DNA from: Pseudomonas farris
GTDB lineage: Bacteria; Pseudomonadota; Gammaproteobacteria; Pseudomonadales; Pseudomonadaceae
Assembly (NCBI RefSeq): GCF_019145235.1
Contig: NZ_JAHSTV010000003.1
Coordinates: 1-64,000 of the forward strand
Length of the DNA stretch: 64,000 bases
Direction: 5' to 3'
Below are positions 18,196 through 26,389 of the stretch, piece by piece (position 1 is the stretch's first letter; every line of letters starts with the position of its first letter). The position numbers were made by a program, and so were the translations under genes. The notes beneath the pieces were generated by a model. It was not told where the DNA came from. It was given only the letters and a program-made list of their open reading frames with translations, and ran no database searches.

Positions 18196-18595
18196 CACCC
18201 CAACTGCCAGAGAACCTAATCTCTGCGTACGGGGTTGAGTAGTGGGCTGATCCTAAATTGAGTGCGTTAGCACGTCAACCCTCGACTGACCAAGGTACTA
18301 CTCGACTGGACGATTTCCAGCACCGGCCGACCAGTTTTGTGCAATTGCATGATCGATGGTCAAGGCATTCCCGGGTTCAACTATTTGTGATTGTTGCAGG
18401 GAGAAGGTGGAAATGTCCGACTGTCTCTATATCCGCAAAGTGTCTATTGCCGTCTTCAGTTTAGATTGAATGGACGTTCCTGATTTCGTGTGGGATTTAA
18501 TACCAATGCTCATTACCCCTAGGAATCAAACGACCACACCGAGAATTTCGTCCTTTTTGAAACATTACATTTCTAACCAATGATGGCCATCCGGC
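18196..18595. other. 400 bp without a recognisable gene
   Basis: This stretch is lower in GC than its surroundings. No open frame looks protein-like on either strand and no tRNA or known RNA fold was recognised. A transcript read on the minus strand would end at the 18170-18195 hairpin, so an unannotated small RNA is possible. Confidence 0.3.
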
Positions 18596-18623
18596 TTGAC
18601 GCTCACCCCCGCTGTCATAGACT
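18596..18623 (+). promoter_or_regulatory. Likely sigma-70 promoter for the modification/export locus
   Basis: TTGACG at 18596-18601 and TAGACT at 18618-18623 are 16 bp apart, and the start codon at 18651 follows 28 bp later. No other promoter-like pair is visible between the adaptor genes, which are packed tightly. Confidence 0.5.
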
Positions 18624-18650
18624 CCGCTAATCCGTCAGGGAGTTACGGTT

Positions 18651-19433
18651 ATGCGGCGTGTTCGTATTTTGGTTATTGGATTGACCTTTGTAACGTGCGT
18701 AGTACAGGCGCAAACACCTGCGCCAGACGATCCGTTGCTGGAAAACAGCGCGGTCGGCGGTAATGCGTCGGCCAGCAGTGAAGCCCGTGGTGTGCTGCGA
18801 GCCCGGGATCAGGCGGTGCTTGCCAGTGAGTTGTCGGGGCGGATTGTGGAGTTGCCGTTCAGTGAGGGCGAGTCGTTCAAAAAGGGCGACACCCTGGCGC
18901 GGTTTGACTGTTCGGCTTATCAGGCTCAGCTCAACGCGGCTCAAGCTGCCAGCCGTGGTGCTGGTGAAGAACTGGCGCACAACAAACAACTGGCGGCGTT
19001 GAATTCGGTCGGGCGTTTTGAAGTGGCGCGGGCCGAGGCCAAGGTCAGCGAGATTCAGGCGCAGTCTCAGGTCTATCAGGTTCAAGTCAAACGCTGCAGC
19101 GTGGTGGCGCCGTTCGATGGTCAGGTCGTCGAGCGCAAGGTCAAGCGCTACGAAAGCGTTGCCGCTGGTACACCGTTGCTGGACGTGGTCGATAACCGCA
19201 CTCTGGAAATTCACCTGTTGGTGCCGTCGCGCTGGATGGGCAAACTCAAGCCCGGCCAGACGTTCAGTTTTGTCCCCGATGAAACCGGTCAGCCGCTGGA
19301 TGCGACGGTCAAACGCCTCGGTGCGCGGATCGACGAAGGCAGCCAGACCTTGCTGCTGGTGGCGGCGCTGCCCAACGCCAACGGTCTGTTGGCCGGCATG
19401 AGCGGAACGGCGCATTTCGCGGAGTTCAAATGA
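18651..19433 (+). CDS. Periplasmic HlyD/RND-type adaptor, first gene of the modification/export locus
   Basis: Adaptor of 260 aa with a signal peptide ending VQAQ near residue 20. The lipoyl halves are 'ASELSGRIVELPFSEGESFK' and 'VVAPFDGQVVERKVKRYESV', around a short helical hairpin (about 80-140), with a beta-barrel domain after. It is shorter than pump adaptors (usually 330-450 aa) and has no membrane anchor beyond the signal sequence. GGGAG precedes ATG 18651. Its stop overlaps the next gene (ATGA). No inner-membrane pump lies beside it; the partners are the second adaptor and the M50 fusion protein. Confidence 0.82.
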   Translation: MRRVRILVIGLTFVTCVVQAQTPAPDDPLLENSAVGGNASASSEARGVLRARDQAVLASELSGRIVELPFSEGESFKKGDTLARFDCSAYQAQLNAAQAASRGAGEELAHNKQLAALNSVGRFEVARAEAKVSEIQAQSQVYQVQVKRCSVVAPFDGQVVERKVKRYESVAAGTPLLDVVDNRTLEIHLLVPSRWMGKLKPGQTFSFVPDETGQPLDATVKRLGARIDEGSQTLLLVAALPNANGLLAGMSGTAHFAEFK

Positions 19434-20749
19434 ACGCCCCGGTGACCGGCGGCGCCGAGCAGGTGTTCGCAAGGTTTCTCGACCTCGAACGCCAGACCCG
19501 CGCCGCGCGCACGCCTCCACAACTGGCTTACAGCCTGGTGAATGACGGTCAGGCGCTGTTCGGTTTCCGCCATGCCGCACTGTTGATCGCCGGCAAGGTG
19601 CAGGCGGTCACCGGTGTCAGTGCCGTGGAACCGAATGCGCCGTTCGTGGCGTTTGTCGAGCAAGCAGTCGCGCAACTGTTCAAGCTTGAGGTGTTGAAAC
19701 AGGCGCGGGTGATCGCGCCCGATCTTCTCAGTGAATCGATTCTGGCCGATTGGCAAAGTCTGTCAGCCGCTCAGGTGTTCTGGCTGCCACTGATCGATCA
19801 TCAGGGCGAGGTGTTCGGCGGTCTGTGGCTGGCGCGGGATGTGCCGTGGAACCCTTCCGAACAAGTGCTGCTGTCGCAACTGGGTGACACTTACAGCCAT
19901 GCCTGGCTCGCACAGCAACCGCGCAAACCCTGGCGACTGCGCTGGACGCGCAAGCGTCAGGTGGCGCTGGTTGCCGTGTTGTTGCTCGGGTTGCTGATCC
20001 CGGTGCGCCAATCGGTGTTGGCACCGGCCGAAGTCGTCCCGTTGGGCGGTCGGGTGGTGGCGGCGCCGCTGGACGGGGTGATCGCCGAATTCCTGGTCAA
20101 ACCCAACCAGGCAGTGAAAACCGGCGACCTGCTGCTGCGCTTCGAAAGCACTACGCTCAAGGCTCAGGCCGATGTGGCCGAGCGCGCTCTGGGCGTTGCC
20201 GAAGCGGAACTCAAGGCCAATTCCCAGCGCTCCTTCGCCGATGCCGAATCCAGTTCGAAAATCGATCTGCTGGCGGCGCGAGTGGAGCAGAAGCGCGCCG
20301 AACGGGATTACGCCCGTGAACTGCTCAAACGCAGCGAAGTACGCGCCGAGCGGGACGGCATCGCGGTGTTCGCCGACGCCGAACGCTGGACCGGCAAACC
20401 CGTGCAAACCGGCGAGCGGCTGATGGAAATCGCCGACCCGAACCAGGCCGAGTTGCGCATCGAATTGGCCGTGGGCGATGCGATTGCCCTGGAACCGGGG
20501 GCGCAGGTCGCGCTGTTTCTCGACAGCGATCCGCTGCAGCGGCACTTGGCCAAACTCGAACGTTCGGCCTACGAAGCGCAACCCACTGCTGCCGGGCAAC
20601 TGGCTTATCGACTGGATGCAACGTTCGACGCCGCACCGCCACGTATCGGCCTGCGCGGCACCGCGAAAGTCTTCGGCGACCGTGCGCCACTGGCGTTGTA
20701 CCTGTTGCGTCGACCGTTGGCCGGGTTGCGTCAGAGCGTGGGCCTGTAG
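19430..20749 (+). CDS. Membrane adaptor with cytoplasmic GAF-like domain and periplasmic HlyD domain
   Basis: Protein of 439 aa. Residues 1-170 have the look of a GAF-type sensor ('QLAYSLVNDGQALFGFRHAA', 'VFWLPLIDHQGEVFGGLWLA'). One membrane helix follows a basic RWTRKRQ stretch (about 182-200). The periplasmic part has HlyD lipoyl halves ('VVAAPLDGVIAEFLVKPNQA', 'VRAERDGIAVFADAERWTGK') and a coiled coil between. A cytosolic sensor on an adaptor suggests ligand- or substrate-gated assembly. It overlaps the gene before by 4 bp and its stop directly abuts the next start. Confidence 0.78.
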   Translation: MNAPVTGGAEQVFARFLDLERQTRAARTPPQLAYSLVNDGQALFGFRHAALLIAGKVQAVTGVSAVEPNAPFVAFVEQAVAQLFKLEVLKQARVIAPDLLSESILADWQSLSAAQVFWLPLIDHQGEVFGGLWLARDVPWNPSEQVLLSQLGDTYSHAWLAQQPRKPWRLRWTRKRQVALVAVLLLGLLIPVRQSVLAPAEVVPLGGRVVAAPLDGVIAEFLVKPNQAVKTGDLLLRFESTTLKAQADVAERALGVAEAELKANSQRSFADAESSSKIDLLAARVEQKRAERDYARELLKRSEVRAERDGIAVFADAERWTGKPVQTGERLMEIADPNQAELRIELAVGDAIALEPGAQVALFLDSDPLQRHLAKLERSAYEAQPTAAGQLAYRLDATFDAAPPRIGLRGTAKVFGDRAPLALYLLRRPLAGLRQSVGL

Positions 20750-22846
20750 ATGAGCCTGCCGAGCCTGCGGGCAGACCTGCAATTGTCGATGGCGGCACCG
20801 GCCCTCGACGGATCGCCGCGCTGGACCCTGGCCGACCCGGTGCGTGGGCGTTATTTCAAACTCGGTGCGGCGGCGATGCGCCTGCTGCGCCATTGGTCCC
20901 TGGGGGATCCGGAGCAAGTGCTGCGTGCTGCCAACCGCGAACCGGGGCTGCCGCTGGATGGTGCGGCGCTTGAGCAATTGCTGGAGTTTTTGCGCGGCCA
21001 TGACCTGATCAGCGCCCTCGACCCGTCGCAACGCGCCAGCTACAGCCTGAAGGCCGCGGCTCAGCGCCAGAGTCTGTGGCAAATCCTGCTGCATCAATAC
21101 CTGTTTTTCCGGATTTCGCTGTGGCGCCCGGACGCCTTTCTCAATCGCGTCTGGCCGTGGCTGGAGCGTTTCGGCCCGCGCGCATTGCGCTACGGATTGC
21201 CCGCGATACTGGGGCTTGGGGTGTTTCTGGTGTCGCGGGACTGGCAGCGGTTTATCGCGACCTTTCCGCACCTGTTCAGCCTCGGCGGTGCGCTGGCGTT
21301 TGCTGTGGCGCTGTTTTTCGCCAAGCTTTGCCACGAGTTCGGCCACGCCTTCATGGCCAAGCGCACCGGTTGTCGGGTGCAGAGCATGGGCGTGGCGTTT
21401 ATGGTGCTGCTGCCGATGTTTTACACGGACGTCAGCGACGCCTGGCGCGTCAATGATCGCCGTGCGCGGTTGCTGATCGGTGCCGGCGGGGTGCTGGCGG
21501 AACTGGTGTTGGCGTGTATAGCGCTGCTTGCCTGGTCACTGCTGCCTGACGGCCCCGGGCGCACGGCGGCGTTCATGCTCGCCAGCGCGACCTGGATCAC
21601 CACGCTGGTGATCAACCTCAACCCGTTCATGCGGTTCGATGGCTACTTCTTGCTAAGCGATTTTTGGGAAGTGGACAACCTTCAAGGGCGGGCCTTTGCC
21701 TTGTGCCGCTGGCGGCTGCGCGAGTTTTTGTTCGGCTACGCAGCCCAGGCACCGGAGCCTTGGTCACCGAAGATGCAGCGGCGTTTGTTGATCTGGGGGT
21801 ATGGCGCTTGGCTGTGGCGCGCGGCGCTGTTTCTCGGGATTGCACTGGCGGTTTATCACCTGTTCTTCAAGGTGTTGGGGATTTTCCTGATGCTGGTGGA
21901 GCTGGTGTGGTTCATCTTTCTGCCGATCCTGAGCGAGTGGCGGCAATGGTGGAGCCGTCGCGAACAGGCGCATGCGCCTCGGGTACTGCTCAGCGGTCTG
22001 GCGTTGCTTGGGCTGTTGTTGCTGCTGGCGCTGCCATGGCGCAGCGCGGTGGAGTTGCCGACGATGCTAGAGGCCGGACGCGCCAGTGCCCTGCATGCGC
22101 CGGTGGCGGCGCGGGTCAAAACGGTGAATGTGCATGATGGCCAGATCGTCGCTCAGGGTGATGTGTTGATCGAGCTGGAATCACCGGATCTGGACTCACG
22201 CCAGGCCATCGTCCGTCGAGAAATCCAGATCCAGCAATTACAGATGCGCCGTCAGGCCAGCCGCAGCGAAACCGCCGCCGATGCCGGTATCGTCGAACAG
22301 CGCTTGGCCGAAGCCGTGGCTGAATATCGGGGCCTGGCCGCCCAGCGTGAGCGTCTGCTGCTGCGCGCGCCCCACGGCGGCAAGGTGCGCGATCTACTGC
22401 CGCAGTTGACGGTCGGTCGCTGGCTTTCGACCAAAGATCCTTTGGCGCGGGTGGTCGAAGACGGCGCGCGGTTGCGCGGTTATCTGGCCGAAGCCGAACT
22501 CTGGCGTGTCGCCCCGGGTGCCAACGGGCGGTTCATCGCCGATGACCCGATGCACCCGGCGATCAAAGTGCAATTGAGTGAAATCGATACCAATGGAGTG
22601 GCTTATGTCGATCAGGAAGCGCTGACTTCCGATCACCACGGGCCGATTGCCGTGCGGCGCGATCAGCATCAGCGCGCCGAGCCGGTACAGGCGCAGTACG
22701 GCGCGCGATTGAGCATCCTCGAAAATACGCCGACGCCGGTGCAGCCGTTGCGCGGCATTGTGGTGTTGCAGGGCAGTGGCGAGTCGTTGCTGGGCGTTGC
22801 CTGGCGGCGATTGGCGGCTTTGGGGGTCAGGGAAAGCGGCTTCTAA
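20750..22846 (+). CDS. M50-family (site-2 type) metalloprotease fused to a HlyD-like adaptor
   Basis: Multi-pass membrane protein, 698 aa. Residues 20-95 resemble a PqqD-like winged helix ('DPVRGRYFKLGAAAMRLLRH'). The M50 core has HEFGH (H195, E196, H199) within a membrane helix and the third zinc ligand in 'NPFMRFDGYF' (D297), so the active site is complete. More helices lie to about 435. The C-terminal 250 residues carry split lipoyl and coiled-coil segments ('ALHAPVAARVKTVNVHDGQI'). Such proteins occur in bacteriocin and peptide export loci. It may be the inner-membrane component here. ATG 20750 follows the previous stop with no gap. Confidence 0.85.
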   Translation: MSLPSLRADLQLSMAAPALDGSPRWTLADPVRGRYFKLGAAAMRLLRHWSLGDPEQVLRAANREPGLPLDGAALEQLLEFLRGHDLISALDPSQRASYSLKAAAQRQSLWQILLHQYLFFRISLWRPDAFLNRVWPWLERFGPRALRYGLPAILGLGVFLVSRDWQRFIATFPHLFSLGGALAFAVALFFAKLCHEFGHAFMAKRTGCRVQSMGVAFMVLLPMFYTDVSDAWRVNDRRARLLIGAGGVLAELVLACIALLAWSLLPDGPGRTAAFMLASATWITTLVINLNPFMRFDGYFLLSDFWEVDNLQGRAFALCRWRLREFLFGYAAQAPEPWSPKMQRRLLIWGYGAWLWRAALFLGIALAVYHLFFKVLGIFLMLVELVWFIFLPILSEWRQWWSRREQAHAPRVLLSGLALLGLLLLLALPWRSAVELPTMLEAGRASALHAPVAARVKTVNVHDGQIVAQGDVLIELESPDLDSRQAIVRREIQIQQLQMRRQASRSETAADAGIVEQRLAEAVAEYRGLAAQRERLLLRAPHGGKVRDLLPQLTVGRWLSTKDPLARVVEDGARLRGYLAEAELWRVAPGANGRFIADDPMHPAIKVQLSEIDTNGVAYVDQEALTSDHHGPIAVRRDQHQRAEPVQAQYGARLSILENTPTPVQPLRGIVVLQGSGESLLGVAWRRLAALGVRESGF

Positions 22847-22871
22847 GGTGAATAGCTAAGGGAGAACAGCG

Positions 22872-23369
22872 ATGGCGAAAACCGATTCAGTGGCAGCGGA
22901 CGGCTTGGTGGTCAGGCCTTCGCGGACCAGCGATGGGCCTTTTCTGCACAGCCTTTACCAAGCGGCGCGGCCGGATCTGCAATGGATCGACGGTGAGCAA
23001 GAGGTGGTTGAGCAGGTGGTTGCCCAGCAATTCAAGGTGCAGGAGCAAGGGCTGGGGGAGAACTTCCCCAACGCCATGCATTACGTGATCGAGAAACTCG
23101 ACACGGCCATTGGCGCGCTGACCACCGATTTCGGCCCCAATGAAATTCGCGTGCTGTACCTGGCGTTTATCCCACAGGCCCGAGGCAAGGGTTACGGTCG
23201 GACGGTGCTGCAAGGCGTGCAGAAAGCCGCGCAACAAATCCGCTGCCCAGTGGCGACCGTGGTCTGGGCCAACAATCCCCATGCGCGCCAGCATTACCTG
23301 GCGCTGGGGTTTCAGGTTGAAGAGCGCAACCCGGCTGCGGAGCGGTTGGTGTGGTACCCACAGGGTTGA
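22872..23369 (+). CDS. GNAT-family N-acetyltransferase
   Basis: Cytoplasmic acetyltransferase of 165 aa. The acetyl-CoA site is visible as 'FIPQARGKGYGRTVLQGVQK' (motif A, about 96-115), followed by 'ARQHYLALGFQVEER'. ATG 22872 has AAGGGAGAA upstream, 25 bp after the M50 gene, so it is probably in the same operon. It may acetylate a component or cargo of the export system, or be a passenger. A REP pair follows and ends this transcription block. Confidence 0.85.
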   Translation: MAKTDSVAADGLVVRPSRTSDGPFLHSLYQAARPDLQWIDGEQEVVEQVVAQQFKVQEQGLGENFPNAMHYVIEKLDTAIGALTTDFGPNEIRVLYLAFIPQARGKGYGRTVLQGVQKAAQQIRCPVATVVWANNPHARQHYLALGFQVEERNPAAERLVWYPQG

Positions 23370-23385
23370 ACACACCGCCGATCAA

Positions 23386-23476
23386 CTGTGGGAGCGGGCT
23401 TGCTCGCGAAAGCGGTATAACAGCCAACATTATTTTTGAATGTTAAGCAGTCTTCGCGAGCAAGCCCGCTCCCCCA
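23386..23476. repeat. Paired REP element, copy 5
   Basis: REP palindromes at 23386-23411 and 23451-23475, between the GNAT gene and the convergent DUF6916-like gene. Confidence 0.9.
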
Positions 23477-23480
23477 TTGT

Positions 23481-23792
23481 TCAGTTGAACGCGATGTAGA
23501 AGTACCCCAGTTGCGGATCACGCCCCATGGCCGGTACTCGCGAAACAAAAATATCTTCTACCTGACCCAGTTCCGGCAACTCCAGCACGCACAAGCCATC
23601 GACAAAATCGGTGGGTTGCAGGCTGTTGAATTCGACGCTGAACGGCATGCGCTCGCTGTTTGGCATCTGTGAGCGGGGCGTTTCTTCAAGGGTGTCAATA
23701 TGGATCGCCAATTCACTGCCATCGGGCAGCCGCAGCGTCCCCGTTTTGCCCAGCAGTGCCTGAAAGTGTTGGCTTTGAACCTGTTGCAGCAT
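23481..23792 (-). CDS. Small DUF6916-like protein paired with the tail-collar gene
   Basis: Protein of 103 aa starting MLQQVQSQHFQALLGKTGTL. The order of short beta-strand segments, and the motif 'FSVEFNSLQP' before 'YFYIAF', match the small DUF6916 proteins that usually accompany microcystin-dependent/tail-collar proteins. Function unknown. It is the second gene of a two-gene minus-strand unit, 55 bp after the tail-collar gene; its C-terminal codons run up to the REP pair. Confidence 0.7.
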   Translation of the reverse strand: MLQQVQSQHFQALLGKTGTLRLPDGSELAIHIDTLEETPRSQMPNSERMPFSVEFNSLQPTDFVDGLCVLELPELGQVEDIFVSRVPAMGRDPQLGYFYIAFN

Positions 23793-23820
23793 GGCATCAC
23801 TCCATCAAGCAAAAGTGGCC

Positions 23821-23837
23821 GGGGGATTTGAACCCCC
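23821..23837 (-). other. Stem-loop identical to a tRNA-Ser T-arm
   Basis: Reading the minus strand, GGGGGTTCAAATCCCCC is the same 17 bases as the T stem-loop of bacterial tRNA-Ser. It is followed by GGCCAC but no CCA end, and no other tRNA arm is present. It lies in the 55-bp gap between the two minus-strand genes. It may be an attachment-site relic or only an intergenic hairpin. Confidence 0.5.
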
Positions 23838-23847
23838 AGCCAGACCC

Positions 23848-24435
23848 TCAGTTGCGCGAAGGGAAAAGACCGTTCAGGGCGATGCTGAAGTTGAGTACCA
23901 GGAACGGGTTCATCACCTCCATGGGCAAGCCGTTGCCGGCGGACGAGATTTCCCCCGTTACCGTAGTGGCCACGCCCTTGAGCGGTACGGCCGCAGCACC
24001 TTGCTGATCGGAGTAAATACTCGCCGAGCCCGGCCCGCCTCCCGAGGCGCCGATGTACGAGTTGGTGGCGGTCGGGTTGGTGACGGGGTTGCTCGCCGGG
24101 CTGGCCAGTTGCAGGGTGGTGGTGGCCGTGAGCCCGGCCATGGCGTGGGTGTGATTGGGCAGGTTGGTGATGGTCGCGGTGACGTTCTCGGTCCCGGAGA
24201 CTTCGCCGATGACGCGCGGGGTCAGGCCCAAGCCGTTGCCCATGGCGACCGGCATGCGACCCTGCAGATTGGGCAGCATGAAACTGGTGGTGCCATTGCC
24301 TCCGAAGTTGACGCCCAACAGTGCGAAAACCGTGTTGTATTGTGAGATCGCCAGCGTCTGGCCGTTGCATAGGGCCCAGCCGTTGGGCGCGAAGTTAAAG
24401 GCGAATGGCTGAATAGTGCCGATGAAAACTTCCAT
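23848..24435 (-). CDS. Microcystin-dependent/phage tail-collar domain protein
   Basis: Protein of 195 aa with the phage tail-collar pattern: 'FAPNGWALCNGQTLAISQYN' near the N-terminus, 'FMLPNLQGRMPVAMGNG' in the middle, 'NLPNHTHAM' and a Gly/Ser/Thr-rich segment, and a C-terminal 'NPFLVLNFSIALNGLFPSR'. These occur in phage tail fibres and in stand-alone bacterial surface proteins (MdpB type). No other phage gene is near. It has no signal peptide, so export would need the adjacent adaptor/M50/TolC genes; this is inference. ATG 24435; the divergent glycosyltransferase starts 246 bp away. Confidence 0.82.
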   Translation of the reverse strand: MEVFIGTIQPFAFNFAPNGWALCNGQTLAISQYNTVFALLGVNFGGNGTTSFMLPNLQGRMPVAMGNGLGLTPRVIGEVSGTENVTATITNLPNHTHAMAGLTATTTLQLASPASNPVTNPTATNSYIGASGGGPGSASIYSDQQGAAAVPLKGVATTVTGEISSAGNGLPMEVMNPFLVLNFSIALNGLFPSRN

Positions 24436-24681
24436 AGTTCCTCGTCCCTCAGGTTAGTGTCTGATACGTCACGTTGCAGACCCGGTTATCCGGGCAGTTC
24501 GCGCTGATCAGCCGACTCCTTTCATCTCCATGGCTGGGTCACGCCACGCCAAAGCGTAGACGCTGATCGGAATGATTGCCGGACGTCGTCCGTCGCAAGG
24601 CCAGCATCGACGTCGGGCTCGTGCCTGTCCTACAGTGCTTGGGAAGCTTCGGTTTTCAGTTGGCCGTTGCAAGGGGAGGTA

Positions 24682-26253
24682 ATGGAGGCGCGCAGAGAAA
24701 CACCGCTGGGCGATACCCAGGACCCGCATGCGATGCCGGGCTCGTGGGCTACTGCCCGTCGCTTGCTTCGATGGGCGCGAGAGCATTGGCTATTTTCTAT
24801 CCTGGTATTGGCCACGCTGGTGCGCTTTTATCACCTGACCTCGGCAGCGATCTGGGGCGACGAAGGGTCGAGTCTATTGCTGAGCCAGTATTCCCTGGCC
24901 GGGATCTGGGAGCACGCGGCCCATGATGTACATCCACCCCTGTATTTCATGTTGCTGCACGGTTGGATCGGCCTGTTCGGCGACGGCATTTTCTCGATTC
25001 GCAGCCTGAGTGCGTTGCCGGGGATTGCCACGGTGGGACTCGGCGTCTGGCTGGTGGACTTGCTCGCTACCCGCCGCGCCGCATTGCTGGCCGGGGTTCT
25101 GCTGGCGCTGCTGCCCACGGCGGTGCGTTACAGCCAGGAAGTGCGGATGTATTCGCTGCTGGGGCTGTGGCTGATCGGTGCCACGATCGCCTTGATGTAT
25201 TGGATCAGGCGGCCGCAACGCACACGCTATTTGGTGATTTACACCCTGCTGATGAGTGCGGCGTTCTACACCCATTACTTCACGGCGCTGTGCGTGCTCT
25301 GCCACTGGCTGTATCTGGGACTGATCCGTGTGCAGCCAGGATATCGGTTGCGGCACATTCAGCGCTCCGGCTGGTGGCTGGCGAATGTGGCGATTGTGGC
25401 GTTGTACCTGCCGTGGCTGCCCAATCTGCTCGATCTTGTGCAGCATATGGACCAGCTCAAAGCCAATGGCGATGTGGGGTGGGAGGCGCCTGTCACGCTC
25501 GGCTCATTGCCTTCGATGATCTGGTCGTTCCTGATCCAGGACGATGGCGAGAACCTCCCCACGCTGGTTTTTATCGCGCTGCCACTGGCGCTGCTGATCC
25601 TGGCGGGCGTGGCGCTGGCGCGGGATCGCAGTGTTTTCCGTGGCAGTGCGTTGGCGGTGATCTACACCGTTCTCCCGGTGTTCCTGGTGTTTGTGGTGTC
25701 GTTCATATCGCCGGTGTTTATCGAGCGTTACCTGACCGCGTACGCCCTGGGCTTACCGATGCTGGTGGCGTTGGCCATCGATCGCTTGTACGCGGGCTCC
25801 AAGGTATTGGCGCTGGCCGTGCTGATGCTGTTTGTCGGCATCGAACTAGTGGGCCTGAAAAACAATGCCACGGTGGATACCGACGATCAGATCAGCGTCA
25901 TGGTCAACTACGTGAATCAGCACTTCTCCCCCGGCGACCGAATCGTCACCAGCGACATGCTCTGGTACTTGAGTTATGTCTATTACAACCGCACTGACGC
26001 CAAACCATTGCTGTATACGCCGCTGCTGGCCGATGGCAAGTCGAGCCGGCCGAACGCTTACGGTTTTGGCACGTTGGTGACCGAAGACGTCTATCTGGAC
26101 AGCCTCGGCGGTTTGCTCAAAGGCGCTGGTCGCGTGTGGCTGGTCGGTAGCGTCGATGGACCGGACGAGTTCGCCCCTTTGCCCGAGGGCTGGCAACGCC
26201 TCGGTGAAATCGGGGCGGGAGGCGCCAGGGCACGCTTGTATGTGCTGAAGTAA
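24682..26253 (+). CDS. GT-C (GT39/ArnT-like) membrane glycosyltransferase
   Basis: Polytopic membrane protein, 523 aa, with about 10-12 hydrophobic helices. The GT-C catalytic motif DE is at D60-E61 in 'IWGDEGSSLL', followed by 'HDVHPPLYFMLLHGW', the pattern of polyprenyl-phosphate-sugar transferases such as PMTs and ArnT. These move a sugar from a lipid carrier to a protein or lipid in the periplasm. The ATG is only one base after AAGGGGAGGT; an upstream TTG at 24667 is also open, so the start is uncertain. It may glycosylate the surface proteins encoded beside it. Confidence 0.8.
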   Translation: MEARRETPLGDTQDPHAMPGSWATARRLLRWAREHWLFSILVLATLVRFYHLTSAAIWGDEGSSLLLSQYSLAGIWEHAAHDVHPPLYFMLLHGWIGLFGDGIFSIRSLSALPGIATVGLGVWLVDLLATRRAALLAGVLLALLPTAVRYSQEVRMYSLLGLWLIGATIALMYWIRRPQRTRYLVIYTLLMSAAFYTHYFTALCVLCHWLYLGLIRVQPGYRLRHIQRSGWWLANVAIVALYLPWLPNLLDLVQHMDQLKANGDVGWEAPVTLGSLPSMIWSFLIQDDGENLPTLVFIALPLALLILAGVALARDRSVFRGSALAVIYTVLPVFLVFVVSFISPVFIERYLTAYALGLPMLVALAIDRLYAGSKVLALAVLMLFVGIELVGLKNNATVDTDDQISVMVNYVNQHFSPGDRIVTSDMLWYLSYVYYNRTDAKPLLYTPLLADGKSSRPNAYGFGTLVTEDVYLDSLGGLLKGAGRVWLVGSVDGPDEFAPLPEGWQRLGEIGAGGARARLYVLK

Positions 26254-26309
26254 TCCGAGGTATGGGGCTCGCTATATAAATTGCCTTTTCCAGTCGATTT
26301 AGCTCCGAT

Positions 26310-26339
26310 TTGATATCAAAACACCACTAGTCGTATGGC
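26310..26339 (+). promoter_or_regulatory. Possible promoter for sulfotransferase and giant surface-protein genes
   Basis: TTGATA (26310-26315) and TATGGC (26334-26339) with an 18-bp spacer lie in an AT-rich gap of 136 bp between the glycosyltransferase and sulfotransferase genes. Confidence 0.35.
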
Positions 26340-26389
26340 TATTCATGGTCTACGCTCGTCATACAAAAGGACTTTTGGCGGGTGAATGG

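Noticed and set aside
18330..18400. Possible tRNA at GGGTTCAACTATT
   Set aside because: No matching acceptor, D or anticodon arms could be drawn.
18258..18464. 68-codon plus-strand frame in the gap before the export locus
   Set aside because: No ribosome site, no domain and unlikely amino-acid composition.
19763..21346. 527-codon minus-strand frame
   Set aside because: Antisense of the GAF-HlyD and M50 genes; no recognisable domains and skewed composition (His, Gln, Arg rich).
23821..23850. tRNA gene on the minus strand
   Set aside because: Only a T-arm is present; no anticodon or acceptor stems and no CCA.
23481..24435. Possible prophage because of the tail-collar gene
   Set aside because: No integrase, portal, capsid or lysis genes are near; stand-alone collar proteins are common in Pseudomonas.
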